Source: Cyanobacterium stanieri PCC 7202
Lineage (GTDB): Bacteria; Cyanobacteriota; Cyanobacteriia; Cyanobacteriales; Cyanobacteriaceae
Assembly (NCBI GenBank): GCA_000317655.1
Contig: CP003940.1
Span: 2,613,547 to 2,677,546, forward strand
Reading direction: 5' to 3'
DNA length: 64,000 nt
This document shows, in pieces, positions 18,680-27,274 of this stretch. Numbering within the stretch: position 1 is the stretch's first letter; every line of letters starts with the position of its first letter. The translations under genes were made by a program, and so were the position numbers. The notes beneath the pieces were generated by a model, which saw nothing but the letters and a program-made list of their open reading frames with translations, was not told where the DNA came from and did no database searches.

Positions 18680-19834
18680 ATGTTAAATCTCTTTAAAGAA
18701 ATATTTTCTGCCAATGGTTATGTTCCCCATGGACATTGTTATCTTTGGCAACGTGAATTGGTTTCTTTTCATGTTCTGGCGGATCTTTTAATTGCGATCG
18801 CCTATTTTTCTATACCCATAACCCTGCTTTACTTTATCAAAAAAAGGGAGGATATTCCTTTTTCTGGCATCTTTGTTTTATTCAGTTTATTTATTATTAG
18901 TTGTGGTATTACACACCTAATGGCGATCGTCACTTTGTGGTATCCCTTCTATTGGCTATCAGGAATTTTAAAAATTATTTCCGCCAGTGTCTCCCTACTT
19001 ACTGCCTTTGAGTTGGTGGGAGTTATTCCCTTTGCCCTTGCCTTACCTAGTCCAGAAAAATTAACGGAAGTAAATTACCAACTACAAAAAGAAATCCGAG
19101 ATCGCCAAAAAATAGAAATTAAATTAATCAAACTTAATCAAAATCTGAAAAGATCCAACGAAGAACTAGAACAATTTGCCTATGTCGCATCCCATGATTT
19201 ACAAGAACCCCTAAGAACAATTACCAGTTTCACCGAGATTTTAGCGGAGGAATATAACGACTCCTTTGATAACACAGCAAAGGAATATCTAAAATATATT
19301 TCTTCATCTTCTCAAAAAATGAAAAAACTCATTCAAGATCTATTAAGGTTATCAAAAGTTAGTCACAAATCACAAAAACTTGAGCAAGTAAACTTAAATG
19401 AAATCGTCAAAGAAGCCATCGATTTTGTTAGTCCCTCGATTCATCAGCGCAAAATTAACATCAGTTGTCAGGTTTTACCCCATATTCAAGGGGATAAGGT
19501 GCAATTAACCCATTTATGGCTCAACTTAATCAGCAATGCCCTAAAGTTTAACAATAATGGTCTCATTGAAATTAAAATAGGTGTTGAAAATCATGATAAT
19601 AATTGGTTATTTTATATAACTGACAATGGCATTGGTATTGACCCTGAATATCAAGAAAAAATATTTGCCATTTTCCAAAGACTCCATTCCCAACATCAAT
19701 ATGAAGGTACGGGCATCGGTTTGGCGTTATGTCAAAGGGTAGTGTCCTACCATGGTGGTAAAATATGGGTGGAATCTGAATTAGGAAAAGGATCAACTTT
19801 TTATTTCACTATGCCAAAGGAATCCACCACTTAA
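18680..19834 (+). CDS. Ethylene-receptor-like histidine kinase
   Basis: The 384-residue membrane kinase has an N-terminal three-helix domain matching plant ETR1. The block DLLIAIAYFSIPITLLYF (Asp35) is followed by CGITHL (Cys75, His79), corresponding to the Asp25, Cys65 and His69 that hold copper and ethylene in ETR1. A coiled-coil linker (about 125-165) leads to an H-box SHDLQEPLR (His172) of the phytochrome type. The ATPase has NALKFN, DNGIGID and GTGIGLALC. There is no GAF or PAS domain between sensor and kinase, unlike ETR1 and Synechocystis SynEtr1. The frame is open from TTG 18665, but ATG 18680 puts the sensor at the usual position. An Rcp1-type regulator follows 16 bases later. Confidence 0.87.
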   Translation: MLNLFKEIFSANGYVPHGHCYLWQRELVSFHVLADLLIAIAYFSIPITLLYFIKKREDIPFSGIFVLFSLFIISCGITHLMAIVTLWYPFYWLSGILKIISASVSLLTAFELVGVIPFALALPSPEKLTEVNYQLQKEIRDRQKIEIKLIKLNQNLKRSNEELEQFAYVASHDLQEPLRTITSFTEILAEEYNDSFDNTAKEYLKYISSSSQKMKKLIQDLLRLSKVSHKSQKLEQVNLNEIVKEAIDFVSPSIHQRKINISCQVLPHIQGDKVQLTHLWLNLISNALKFNNNGLIEIKIGVENHDNNWLFYITDNGIGIDPEYQEKIFAIFQRLHSQHQYEGTGIGLALCQRVVSYHGGKIWVESELGKGSTFYFTMPKESTT

Positions 19835-19850
19835 GACACTTATATAATTC

Positions 19851-20300
19851 ATGAAATTATTTGACGAACCCATTAACATTTTATTGGTAGAAGATTCTCA
19901 CACCGATGTTATTTTGATGAAAAAAATGTTATCGATGGCTCAAACTCCAAATAATCTTTATGTGGTTAAAGATGGAATTGAAGCCATGGCATTTTTGCAC
20001 AAGGAAGAAGGTTATGAAGATAAACCACGACCTAATTTAATCTTACTCGATTTAAATTTACCTCGAAAAAACGGTAAGGAAGTTTTGGCAGAAGTAAAGG
20101 CTGATGAACATCTAAAAACGATACCTGTAATAATTCTTAGCACTTCAGAAAATGAAAGGGATATTTTAGATTGTTATAAAGGTCAGGCAAATTGCTATTT
20201 GACTAAACCCATCAGTATGAAAGATTTTAAACAACAAATTAAACTGATCGAGAATTTTTGGTTTAATTTGGTGCAATATCCCCACGAAGACGATTCATAA
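19851..20300 (+). CDS. Rcp1-type single-domain response regulator
   Basis: The 149-residue CheY-like receiver has no output domain. The acidic pair is Glu14-Asp15, the phosphorylation site Asp67 in ILLDLNLPRKNG, the Thr/Ser switch is in ILSTSE, and Lys is in YLTKP. The RKNG motif and the C-terminal extension (IENFWF) resemble Rcp1, the partner of cyanobacterial phytochrome kinases with a DLQEPLR H-box. It starts 16 bases after the ethylene-receptor-like kinase, so the pair is almost certainly one operon and a cognate phosphorelay. The downstream target cannot be read from sequence. Confidence 0.9.
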   Translation: MKLFDEPINILLVEDSHTDVILMKKMLSMAQTPNNLYVVKDGIEAMAFLHKEEGYEDKPRPNLILLDLNLPRKNGKEVLAEVKADEHLKTIPVIILSTSENERDILDCYKGQANCYLTKPISMKDFKQQIKLIENFWFNLVQYPHEDDS

Positions 20301-20352
20301 TAACCTAACACTTATTACCTCACAATCAACTGATTAGAATCACTGTAATGGA

Positions 20353-21807
20353 TTATTCTTCAACTTCTAAAAATCCGTTATACGCCTCCATACCATGTTC
20401 CCCAATATCTAAACCTAAATATTCTTCTTCTTGGGATACTCTTAAACCCAACAAGGCTTTGAGGACTAACCAAATAATGGAACTATAGATAACGACAAAA
20501 ACCCCAACGGCTAAAATTCCCAATAATTGAGTACCCAATAAGGACATATTTCCTGTGGTAAATAATCCTCTAATTTCGGAGTCTCCCGAAATAATAGGAC
20601 TAGCAAATAAACCAACGGCAATAGTTCCCCAAATACCATTGACAAGGTGAACAGAAACGGCTCCCACAGGGTCATCAATTTTGATGCTATCGAAGTAGTA
20701 AACCGCCACCACGACAAGGATTCCAGCGATCGCCCCGATGACGATGGCATCACTATAACTAACAAAAGCACATCCTGCGGTAATGGCCACTAAACCCGAT
20801 AAGATACCGTTAATAATGAGGGATAGGTCTGGTTTCCCTGCCAAAACCCAACTGATAATGGTGGCGGAAATGGCACCTGCGGCTGCGGCTAGGTTGGTGG
20901 TGAGGGCAATATAGGCGATGTCTTGGGATACTTCCATGGTGGAACCTGCATTAAACCCAAACCAACCAATCCAAAGAATAAAACAACCGAGGGTGGCTAA
21001 ACTGAGATTATGACCGGGTAAGGGCATGATTCCCCCAGATGGAGGATATTTACCTGTTCTAGGGCCTAATATCCATGCCCCTGTTAAAGCGGACCATCCC
21101 CCCACAGAGTGAACCACCGTTGAACCTGCAAAGTCCTCGAATCCTTGCTCGGCTAACCATCCTCCTCCCCAGATCCAGTGTCCTACCACAGGATAGGCGA
21201 TCGCCACTAAAAAGATACTGAAAATAATAAAGTCAATAAATTTAATCCTTTCAGCCACCGCCCCAGAAATAATAGTGGCGGCAGTACCAGCAAAGGCAAC
21301 TTGAAATAAAAACTTAGCGGCTAAGGGAACATTAATATCACTTAATGAAGTATATACTCCCACATAATCCGCCCCGATGGCAGGACTATTGTCAGCCCCT
21401 GCTAGGAAAAAACCACTCATCCCAAACAAGTTATTTCCATCTCCAAACATTAAACCAAATCCAATGGCCCAAAATGTAATAGTAGAAATGCCAAACACAA
21501 TTAAGTTTTTGGAGAGCAGATTAACAGCATTTTTGCGCCGACAAAATCCTGTCTCTAACATGGCAAAACCAGCATTCATAGAAATTACCAAGATTGAAGC
21601 CAATACCATCCAAAGGGTATTTAAACCAACTCTTAACTCTCTACTAGCGGCACTCATTTCCGCCAAGGTATCTTGCGCCCCCACGGATGTGGCACAAGAA
21701 AGCAATAAAATCACACTTAATATTACGCATCCTTGCCAAGTTGGATATAGTTGTATCTTTTTTACAATTCTTTTGAGTCTTTTTTCTATGGTCTTTAATC
21801 TCAACAT
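20353..21807 (-). CDS. amt: Ammonium transporter Amt
   Basis: The 484-residue Amt/MEP/Rh channel has an N-terminal hydrophobic leader (VILSVILLLSCATSVGAQ), then about eleven membrane helices. Family blocks are AMLETGFCRRKNAVNLLSKNL, FAGTAATIISGAVAERIKF, GGWSALTGAWILGPRTGKY, GWFGFNAGST and DDPVGAVSVHLVNGIWG with a pore His. A short cytosolic C-tail (EEEYLGLDIGEHGMEAY) is the typical PII/GlnK contact region. It imports ammonium/ammonia. A separate glnB lies 3.2 kb downstream in this window. Start is ATG at 21807. No convincing NtcA box (GTA-N8-TAC) was found in the 177 bases upstream. Confidence 0.95.
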   Translation of the reverse strand: MLRLKTIEKRLKRIVKKIQLYPTWQGCVILSVILLLSCATSVGAQDTLAEMSAASRELRVGLNTLWMVLASILVISMNAGFAMLETGFCRRKNAVNLLSKNLIVFGISTITFWAIGFGLMFGDGNNLFGMSGFFLAGADNSPAIGADYVGVYTSLSDINVPLAAKFLFQVAFAGTAATIISGAVAERIKFIDFIIFSIFLVAIAYPVVGHWIWGGGWLAEQGFEDFAGSTVVHSVGGWSALTGAWILGPRTGKYPPSGGIMPLPGHNLSLATLGCFILWIGWFGFNAGSTMEVSQDIAYIALTTNLAAAAGAISATIISWVLAGKPDLSLIINGILSGLVAITAGCAFVSYSDAIVIGAIAGILVVVAVYYFDSIKIDDPVGAVSVHLVNGIWGTIAVGLFASPIISGDSEIRGLFTTGNMSLLGTQLLGILAVGVFVVIYSSIIWLVLKALLGLRVSQEEEYLGLDIGEHGMEAYNGFLEVEE

Positions 21808-21984
21808 TATTTTGCTAATATCCCGAATAACTTAGATATTTTATGATTTAAGCGGGTATATTTTAGCATCATTTTTTACCAAAAATACTTTTATTTTTAT
21901 TAGCAATTTTAACTGATCATATCTTTATTTTTCATTAAGAATCACAGATTTTACTTAAGTATTTTTATTTACAAGATTTATGCG

Positions 21985-23325
21985 TTAATGGTATCTCATA
22001 ATCAATTTTTGTTGGGGATTATAAACTTCCAGGGGCATTCCATATTTAACGCTCAGATAACGATAGTTTTGCTCTACTTGTTCGATATGATTTATTAAGA
22101 CTGATGTTTCGTCACTACTTCCGTTCACAGATTGTTGAGTAATTCGGGCAATGTTTCTTAAATAATCACTGGTTAAAATTACTTTTATTCTGTTTTTTTC
22201 TACTACGTAGTCGCAAATTTTACCACTACCTTGACATATATTTGCCAACTCTTCTTGGGCATTTTGTCTATTGACTGCCAACTCAAGTTCTTCTTGAGCT
22301 AAGGGTAATTTTTCCTCTGCTTTTTGTTGAATATTTATTACTTGTTGGTTTAGTAGGCTATCGGCAGGAATTTGTTCTATTAAGTTGATTATTTCTTGCC
22401 AATGATTAACGGCATTAGTCCATTGATTGTTGTTTTCGGCATTTTCTGCTTGGATAATGTTGTTTTGCACTTGTCCGTAAAGATTGTTGGCGATTTCTTC
22501 TCGTCTAATTAAGGTTCTTGTGTCGGTCAAAGATTGATTATATTGTTCCAGTAAACTTTCTTTTTCTGTTTCGGCTCTAGTCATGAGGGGAATTTGACGA
22601 ATATTGGCGATCGCCTTTTGCCAATTTGCTTCCATGGCTTTGAGTTCTTCAAGGGAAGATAAATTATCATTTAATGTTTGATTTTCTTGGGCAATTTGTT
22701 GGGCTTCTAATAATAATTGGTCGCCTATTTGTTCTTGTTCTATGCTATCTTCTACTACGGTTAAATTATTGTTATAGTAAGTTAATTGGTTATTAATCCA
22801 TGGTTCTAACATGGGATTTTGTACTGACTCTATAAGGGCGATCGCCTCTTGCCAAAAAACTCTTACCCTTTCCCATTCCTCTACCGATAAAGGTAGTTTT
22901 GTCATCATATTTTCTGCATTTTCTGCACCTTGCAAAGACTGCAATAAATCCTCAAGATCATCAATATTTGTTCTATTTTCCAAGATTAAAGTCTGAGCCT
23001 GATTGTAATGACTAGACCAAGAGGGGATATTGCCCAACCTTAAATTAACTGCAATTAAATTAAGTTGTACTTGGGTTAATTCTTCCCTGCTCATGCCCTC
23101 TTCAACCCTTGCCAAGGAACTATCTATGCTCTCCTGAGACTGGGGAATCAATAAACATTCACCCAATACACAAGGACGAGTAAAGTAAAAAACTATTCCT
23201 CCTCCTGCCATGAAAATAATACCGACTATCAAAGAAATAAAACCCACTGAAAAATTACGAGATTTATATTTTTTCACAGTAGATTCAGATTCAAAAGAAA
23301 TATTGTTGTCTGATAAATTATCCAT
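21985..23325 (-). CDS. Membrane-anchored coiled-coil protein of unknown function
   Basis: The 446-residue protein has a short charged cytosolic N-terminus, one membrane helix (about 27-50, VGFISLIVGIIFMAGGGIVFYF), then roughly 300 residues of Glu/Gln/Asn-rich helix with repeated W..AI.LI patterns (VFWQEAIALIESV, NWQKAIANIRQIP, NHWQEIINLIEQIP), which suggest tandem helical-hairpin repeats. A small C-terminal domain (CDYVVEKNRIKVILTSDYLRN) follows. The bulk is predicted outside the cytosol. I do not recognise a named family. The next gene downstream of its promoter side (23354-23644) is a small secreted protein on the same strand, 28 bases upstream, probably in one operon. Confidence 0.7.
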   Translation of the reverse strand: MDNLSDNNISFESESTVKKYKSRNFSVGFISLIVGIIFMAGGGIVFYFTRPCVLGECLLIPQSQESIDSSLARVEEGMSREELTQVQLNLIAVNLRLGNIPSWSSHYNQAQTLILENRTNIDDLEDLLQSLQGAENAENMMTKLPLSVEEWERVRVFWQEAIALIESVQNPMLEPWINNQLTYYNNNLTVVEDSIEQEQIGDQLLLEAQQIAQENQTLNDNLSSLEELKAMEANWQKAIANIRQIPLMTRAETEKESLLEQYNQSLTDTRTLIRREEIANNLYGQVQNNIIQAENAENNNQWTNAVNHWQEIINLIEQIPADSLLNQQVINIQQKAEEKLPLAQEELELAVNRQNAQEELANICQGSGKICDYVVEKNRIKVILTSDYLRNIARITQQSVNGSSDETSVLINHIEQVEQNYRYLSVKYGMPLEVYNPQQKLIMRYH

Positions 23326-23353
23326 CTAAAACACCAGAATCGCTATCCATATA

Positions 23354-23644
23354 TTATAAAGGGTTAAAAGTTCTAAACATTTTCAATAACTGAAGTAAAA
23401 AAATAGTGTGGCGTACATCCTCATTCAACACAGGAGCATAAGGGGACTCTCTCAAAGACTGTTGCAATTGTGCATATTCTTGGGCAGAAAGAGGTTCATT
23501 ATCTAAAGGCGATCGCCCTTCGACTATAATTTCCGTTCGTAAAATCTCCTCGGGAATTTCATGGGCAGGGGGCAAAGCCATCCCCTCAGAAATCAGACCC
23601 ACAAAAAACATTATCACCAAGCCCAAAACAGGAAACAGTCTCAT
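23354..23644 (-). CDS. Small exported protein
   Basis: The 96-residue protein begins with a signal peptide (LFPVLGLVIMFFVGLISEGMALP, cleavage likely after MALP or nearby). The acidic mature part contains PAHEIPEEILRTEIIVEGRS and LSAQEYAQLQQSLRES, and the C-terminus is helical (FLLQLLKMFRTF). No family is recognised. It lies 28 bases before the coiled-coil membrane protein in the same direction, so the two envelope proteins may act together. Confidence 0.68.
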   Translation of the reverse strand: MRLFPVLGLVIMFFVGLISEGMALPPAHEIPEEILRTEIIVEGRSPLDNEPLSAQEYAQLQQSLRESPYAPVLNEDVRHTIFLLQLLKMFRTFNPL

Positions 23645-23873
23645 GACAAAAAAACCTCACAAAAAATTAGTCATAATAATCAGTTTTAAGTTATATTATC
23701 TTTGTTAGTCTAAAAATCTAACGAGAAAAGATCAATTAATGTCTCAAACATTAAAACCAAAGTCCAATTTATCGAAGTATTATCAGACAAAATAAAACCA
23801 GATAAACCATAAGCTAATGGTAACGTCATGATAAAATAACTTCAACATTAATTAGACTAAAGAACCATAAGCC

Positions 23874-23938
23874 GATTTTGAAGATCAAAATCTTGCCAGT
23901 TTATGGATCAGGCGGTCAGACTAATCGCCACCGCTGAT
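23874..23938. other. Pair of stem-loops in the 460-bp gap before the STAS gene
   Basis: The gap 23645-24105 holds no convincing ORF. It contains two adjacent hairpins. GATTTTGA (23874-23881) and TCAAAATC (23885-23892) are perfectly complementary with a three-base loop. ATCAG(G)CGG (23907-23915) pairs with CCGCTGAT (23931-23938) with one bulged G. Neither is followed by a T-run. They could form part of a long 5' leader of the STAS gene or a small RNA. No known RNA family was recognised. Confidence 0.4.
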
Positions 23939-24105
23939 TTGAGAAAATATAACCAAGTCAGAAAATAACTCTGAATCCCATTGCCAGATTAATTTTTGAC
24001 ACAAATATCCCTCTCAAAGCAGAATCACCAGCATTTGTAAGCTAACCACAAGGTGAATAGTCACAGTATCAATCCATCAGCTACATAAAAAGTAAGGAGG
24101 TAGCT

Positions 24106-24468
24106 ATTTCCGAACAACTAAACTTGACAGTGAGTCTCAGAGGGACTCGTGAAGTCAGAAAAAATTGCCAAATCTTTCACCTACTAGGTCAGTTAGATGC
24201 CTTTTCTGAGCCCACATTTCAGAAAGTAATCCTGAGCTACGTAAAAGAAGGAGCCAATCAAATTATTCTCGATTTGTCTCAAATCGACTTTATCGACAGT
24301 TCCGGTTTAGGAGCTTTAGTTCGTATCGTAAAGGCGATCGAACCTATCAAAGGAAAATTACAAATCGTCACCAATCCCCGAGTTACCCAAACGGTTAAAA
24401 TGGTGAGATTAGAAAAATTCCTTAACTTAAGAAACTCTCTCGACGAAGCCTTAGCTGACATATCATAA
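24106..24468 (+). CDS. STAS-domain anti-sigma-factor antagonist (probable ATT start)
   Basis: The protein is an SpoIIAA-like STAS domain of about 120 residues. The core is FHLLGQLDAFSEPTFQKVI, then IILDLSQIDFIDSSGLGALVRIV with the phosphorylatable serine in DSSGLGAL. Such proteins release sigma factors by binding kinase-type anti-sigma factors. A strong Shine-Dalgarno AAGGAGG (24094-24100) is followed after five bases by ATT at 24106, in frame and coding SEQLNLTVSLRG. The first conventional start, TTG at 24124, is 23 bases from the SD, which is too far. ATT initiation, as known for infC, is therefore the better reading. The mini-RNase III gene follows after 20 bases. Confidence 0.8.
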   Translation: MSEQLNLTVSLRGTREVRKNCQIFHLLGQLDAFSEPTFQKVILSYVKEGANQIILDLSQIDFIDSSGLGALVRIVKAIEPIKGKLQIVTNPRVTQTVKMVRLEKFLNLRNSLDEALADIS

Positions 24469-24488
24469 TCAAACTCAATTGTGACATT

Positions 24489-24977
24489 GTGCCAAACAAA
24501 AAAATTGATTTGGGTCCTGCAAAGCAGATTCCTTCGGAATCGCCACCTGAGTCCAACTCGAGAGAAACAAATGAGGTAGTAAATGTCAGAGAAACACCAT
24601 CTCTTACAAAAATACCTCAATCATCACTAAAACAAATCTCTCCCGTATCTCTAGCCTACATTGGTGATGCCATATACGAACTTCACGTCAGAACCCATTA
24701 CCTTCTACCCCATCGCAAAATAGCCGATCACCATCACCAAGTCGTAAAACAAGTGAGGGCAGAAAGCCAAGCCGAACACTTACAGAGCATTTATTCCATA
24801 CTCACCGAAGAAGAAAAAACATGGGTGAAGAGAGGAAGAAACTCCGTCAACAAATCCCCCCGAAAACTAGCCCCCGGAATCTATCAACAGGCGACAGGAT
24901 TTGAAACCCTCCTCGGTTACTTATACATAGCCAACCCTTCCAGACTTGACCATATTCTCAATCAAATCAAAATTTAA
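24489..24977 (+). CDS. mrnC: Mini-ribonuclease III
   Basis: The 162-residue protein has a single RNase III catalytic domain without a dsRNA-binding domain. After a poorly conserved 50-residue N-terminus come ISPVSLAYIGDAIYELHVR (catalytic acidic motif), RAESQAEHLQ, WVKRGRN and a final FETLLGYLYI with the second acidic cluster. The family matures 23S rRNA precursor ends in Bacillus. In cyanobacteria it works beside full-length RNase III, also encoded here at 31705. The start is taken as GTG at 24489, 20 bases after the STAS gene, so coexpression is likely. Confidence 0.9.
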   Translation: MPNKKIDLGPAKQIPSESPPESNSRETNEVVNVRETPSLTKIPQSSLKQISPVSLAYIGDAIYELHVRTHYLLPHRKIADHHHQVVKQVRAESQAEHLQSIYSILTEEEKTWVKRGRNSVNKSPRKLAPGIYQQATGFETLLGYLYIANPSRLDHILNQIKI

Positions 24978-25021
24978 AAACTCGGGTGGGCAATGCCCAC
25001 CAAAGCAGAAATAATCTAAAC

Positions 25022-25375
<354 letters not shown>

Positions 25376-25458
25376 TCAAAATGATCTACTTATATAGCTT
25401 AATCTATAGCTTATACAATTTTCCTGTTATTTTCTAACACTCTTATTCCAGTAGTTTT

Positions 25459-25474
25459 TGTCAAATTGATTACA
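25459..25474 (-). promoter_or_regulatory. Candidate NtcA box upstream of glnB
   Basis: On the minus strand the site reads TGTAATCAATTTGACA, that is GTA-N8-GAC, one mismatch from the NtcA consensus GTA-N8-TAC. A TAGAAA -10-like hexamer starts 23 bases downstream, the spacing of NtcA-activated promoters. NtcA control of glnB is established in other cyanobacteria. Confidence 0.55.
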
Positions 25475-25641
25475 TTTCCCCAATTATCAAAATAGTTATC
25501 TTCATCAGCAGAAGTTACCCATCAAATATTATTTTTGATCATTTTCATAACCCCAAAAACTTGATTTACAAAACTTCAAAGATTTGATATAACTTAATAA
25601 ATTTAAACGGAAAATCAAAAAATAAGGGGTAAAAGCTCTCT

Positions 25642-27117
25642 ATGTATATTGTTCATATTGCTTCAGAGTGCGCACCTGTAATTAAAGCAGGAGGGTTAGG
25701 AGACGTTGTTTATGGTTTGAGCCGAGAAGTAGAAAATCGAGGTCATACCGTAGAAATAATCCTGCCCATGTATGATTGTATGCGTTATGACCATATCTGG
25801 GGGCTTCACGATGCCTACAAAGATCTTTACGTACCTTGGTACGACGGAGCCATTCACTGCTCCGTATATTGTGGCTGGGTACATGGTCGCCTTTGTTTCT
25901 TTATCAAACCCCACTCAGAAGATTATTTCTTTGACCGAGGCTGTTACTATGGCTGTAACGATGATAATATGCGTTTTGCCTTCTTTAGTAAAGCCGCCCT
26001 CGAATTTTTATTTATCAGTAACAAACGCCCCGACATCATCCATTGTCACGATTGGCAAACAGGATTAGTACCCGTAATGCTCTATGAAATGTATAAATGG
26101 CACGGCATGGCAAACCAAAGAGTTTGTTTCACTGTCCATAACTTCAAACACCAAGGTATAGCAGGGAGCGAAATTCTCAAAGCCACAGGGTTAAACAATG
26201 AAATGTATTACTATGACTACGATCGCCTCCGGGACAACTTCAACCCCTTCGCCCTCAACCTCATGAAAGGAGGCATCGTGTACTCCAACCATGTCAACAC
26301 CGTATCTCCCCATCACGCCTGGGAAGCAAGATATAGTGAAGTAAGCTACGGTTTAGGACATACCCTGGAACTACATCACTACAAATTTGACGGCATCCTC
26401 AACGGTATCGACTACAACATCTGGAACCCAGAAATCGACACCTTCATTCCCCATAAATACACCATCGATAAATTTGCAGGAAAAGCCCAAAACAGAAAAG
26501 CCCTGCGAGATAGACTCCTATTAAGAGACGATGACAAGCCTATCGTTGCCTTTGTGGGGCGTTTAGACGGTCAAAAAGGAGTGGACTTAGTTCACCATGC
26601 CATCTACTACTCTATCCATAATAACGCTCAATTTGTCCTCCTCGGCTCCGCCACCGAACCGAGCATTAATAAATGGTTTGCCCACGAAAAATTCTTCCTC
26701 AACAATCATCCCGACTGTCACCTAGAATTAGGTTTCAATGAAGAACTAGCCCATCTCATCTACGCAGGGGCAGACATTATCGTTGTTCCCAGTGTTTACG
26801 AACCCTGCGGACTTACCCAGATGATCGGTTTAAAATATGGTACCGTTCCTGTGGTCAGAGGGGTAGGAGGATTAATGGACACAGTTTTCGACAAAGACTA
26901 TGATCAACATCACAGCCCCGATAAACGTAACGGTTATGTATTTTATCAAAACGATAACCACGCCCTCGAATCAGGGCTAGAAAGAGCCATTTCTCTGTGG
27001 CATTATTATCCCAAAGAATTTGAAATACTCCAAAAACAAGGCATGGAGTACGATTACTCTTGGAACAATCCGGGCCAACAATATGTGAGACTTTATGATT
27101 ATTTGCGCCATAAATAA
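25642..27117 (+). CDS. glgA: Glycogen synthase (ADP-glucose, GT5)
   Basis: The enzyme adds glucose from ADP-glucose to growing glycogen. At 491 residues it has normal length. The donor-site motif KAGGLGDV is at 15-22, the second domain has VAFVGRLDGQKGVDL, and the catalytic-region motif VPSVYEPCGLTQMIGLKYG is present. The sequence reads like the GlgA1 type of Synechocystis, judged from memory. Start is ATG behind AAGGGG. It is followed by dnaK after 157 bases. Confidence 0.95.
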   Translation: MYIVHIASECAPVIKAGGLGDVVYGLSREVENRGHTVEIILPMYDCMRYDHIWGLHDAYKDLYVPWYDGAIHCSVYCGWVHGRLCFFIKPHSEDYFFDRGCYYGCNDDNMRFAFFSKAALEFLFISNKRPDIIHCHDWQTGLVPVMLYEMYKWHGMANQRVCFTVHNFKHQGIAGSEILKATGLNNEMYYYDYDRLRDNFNPFALNLMKGGIVYSNHVNTVSPHHAWEARYSEVSYGLGHTLELHHYKFDGILNGIDYNIWNPEIDTFIPHKYTIDKFAGKAQNRKALRDRLLLRDDDKPIVAFVGRLDGQKGVDLVHHAIYYSIHNNAQFVLLGSATEPSINKWFAHEKFFLNNHPDCHLELGFNEELAHLIYAGADIIVVPSVYEPCGLTQMIGLKYGTVPVVRGVGGLMDTVFDKDYDQHHSPDKRNGYVFYQNDNHALESGLERAISLWHYYPKEFEILQKQGMEYDYSWNNPGQQYVRLYDYLRHK

Positions 27118-27274
27118 CCATATTTCAATCAATGTACGGAAAACTACACTACCTCAATGTCCTTAAATTGCTTCATTATAGAAGATGATAATAATCAAGT
27201 ATGACTAATCATCACAAGATCTTGGTTATTAGAGATATTTAAAATTTGTAAGTATATTAAATTAACAATCACTT

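Noticed and set aside
21377-21835. 152-codon plus-strand ORF antisense to amt
   Set aside because: Hydrophilic shadow of amt codons; no start signal and no family.
21808-21984. NtcA box for amt
   Set aside because: No GTA-N8-TAC with acceptable mismatch was found; only AT-rich partial matches.
23739-23795. 18-codon ORF starting MSQTLKPK in the STAS leader
   Set aside because: Very short, no convincing Shine-Dalgarno.
27118-27274. CIRCE element before dnaK
   Set aside because: No TTAGCACTC/GAGTGCTAA pair is present.
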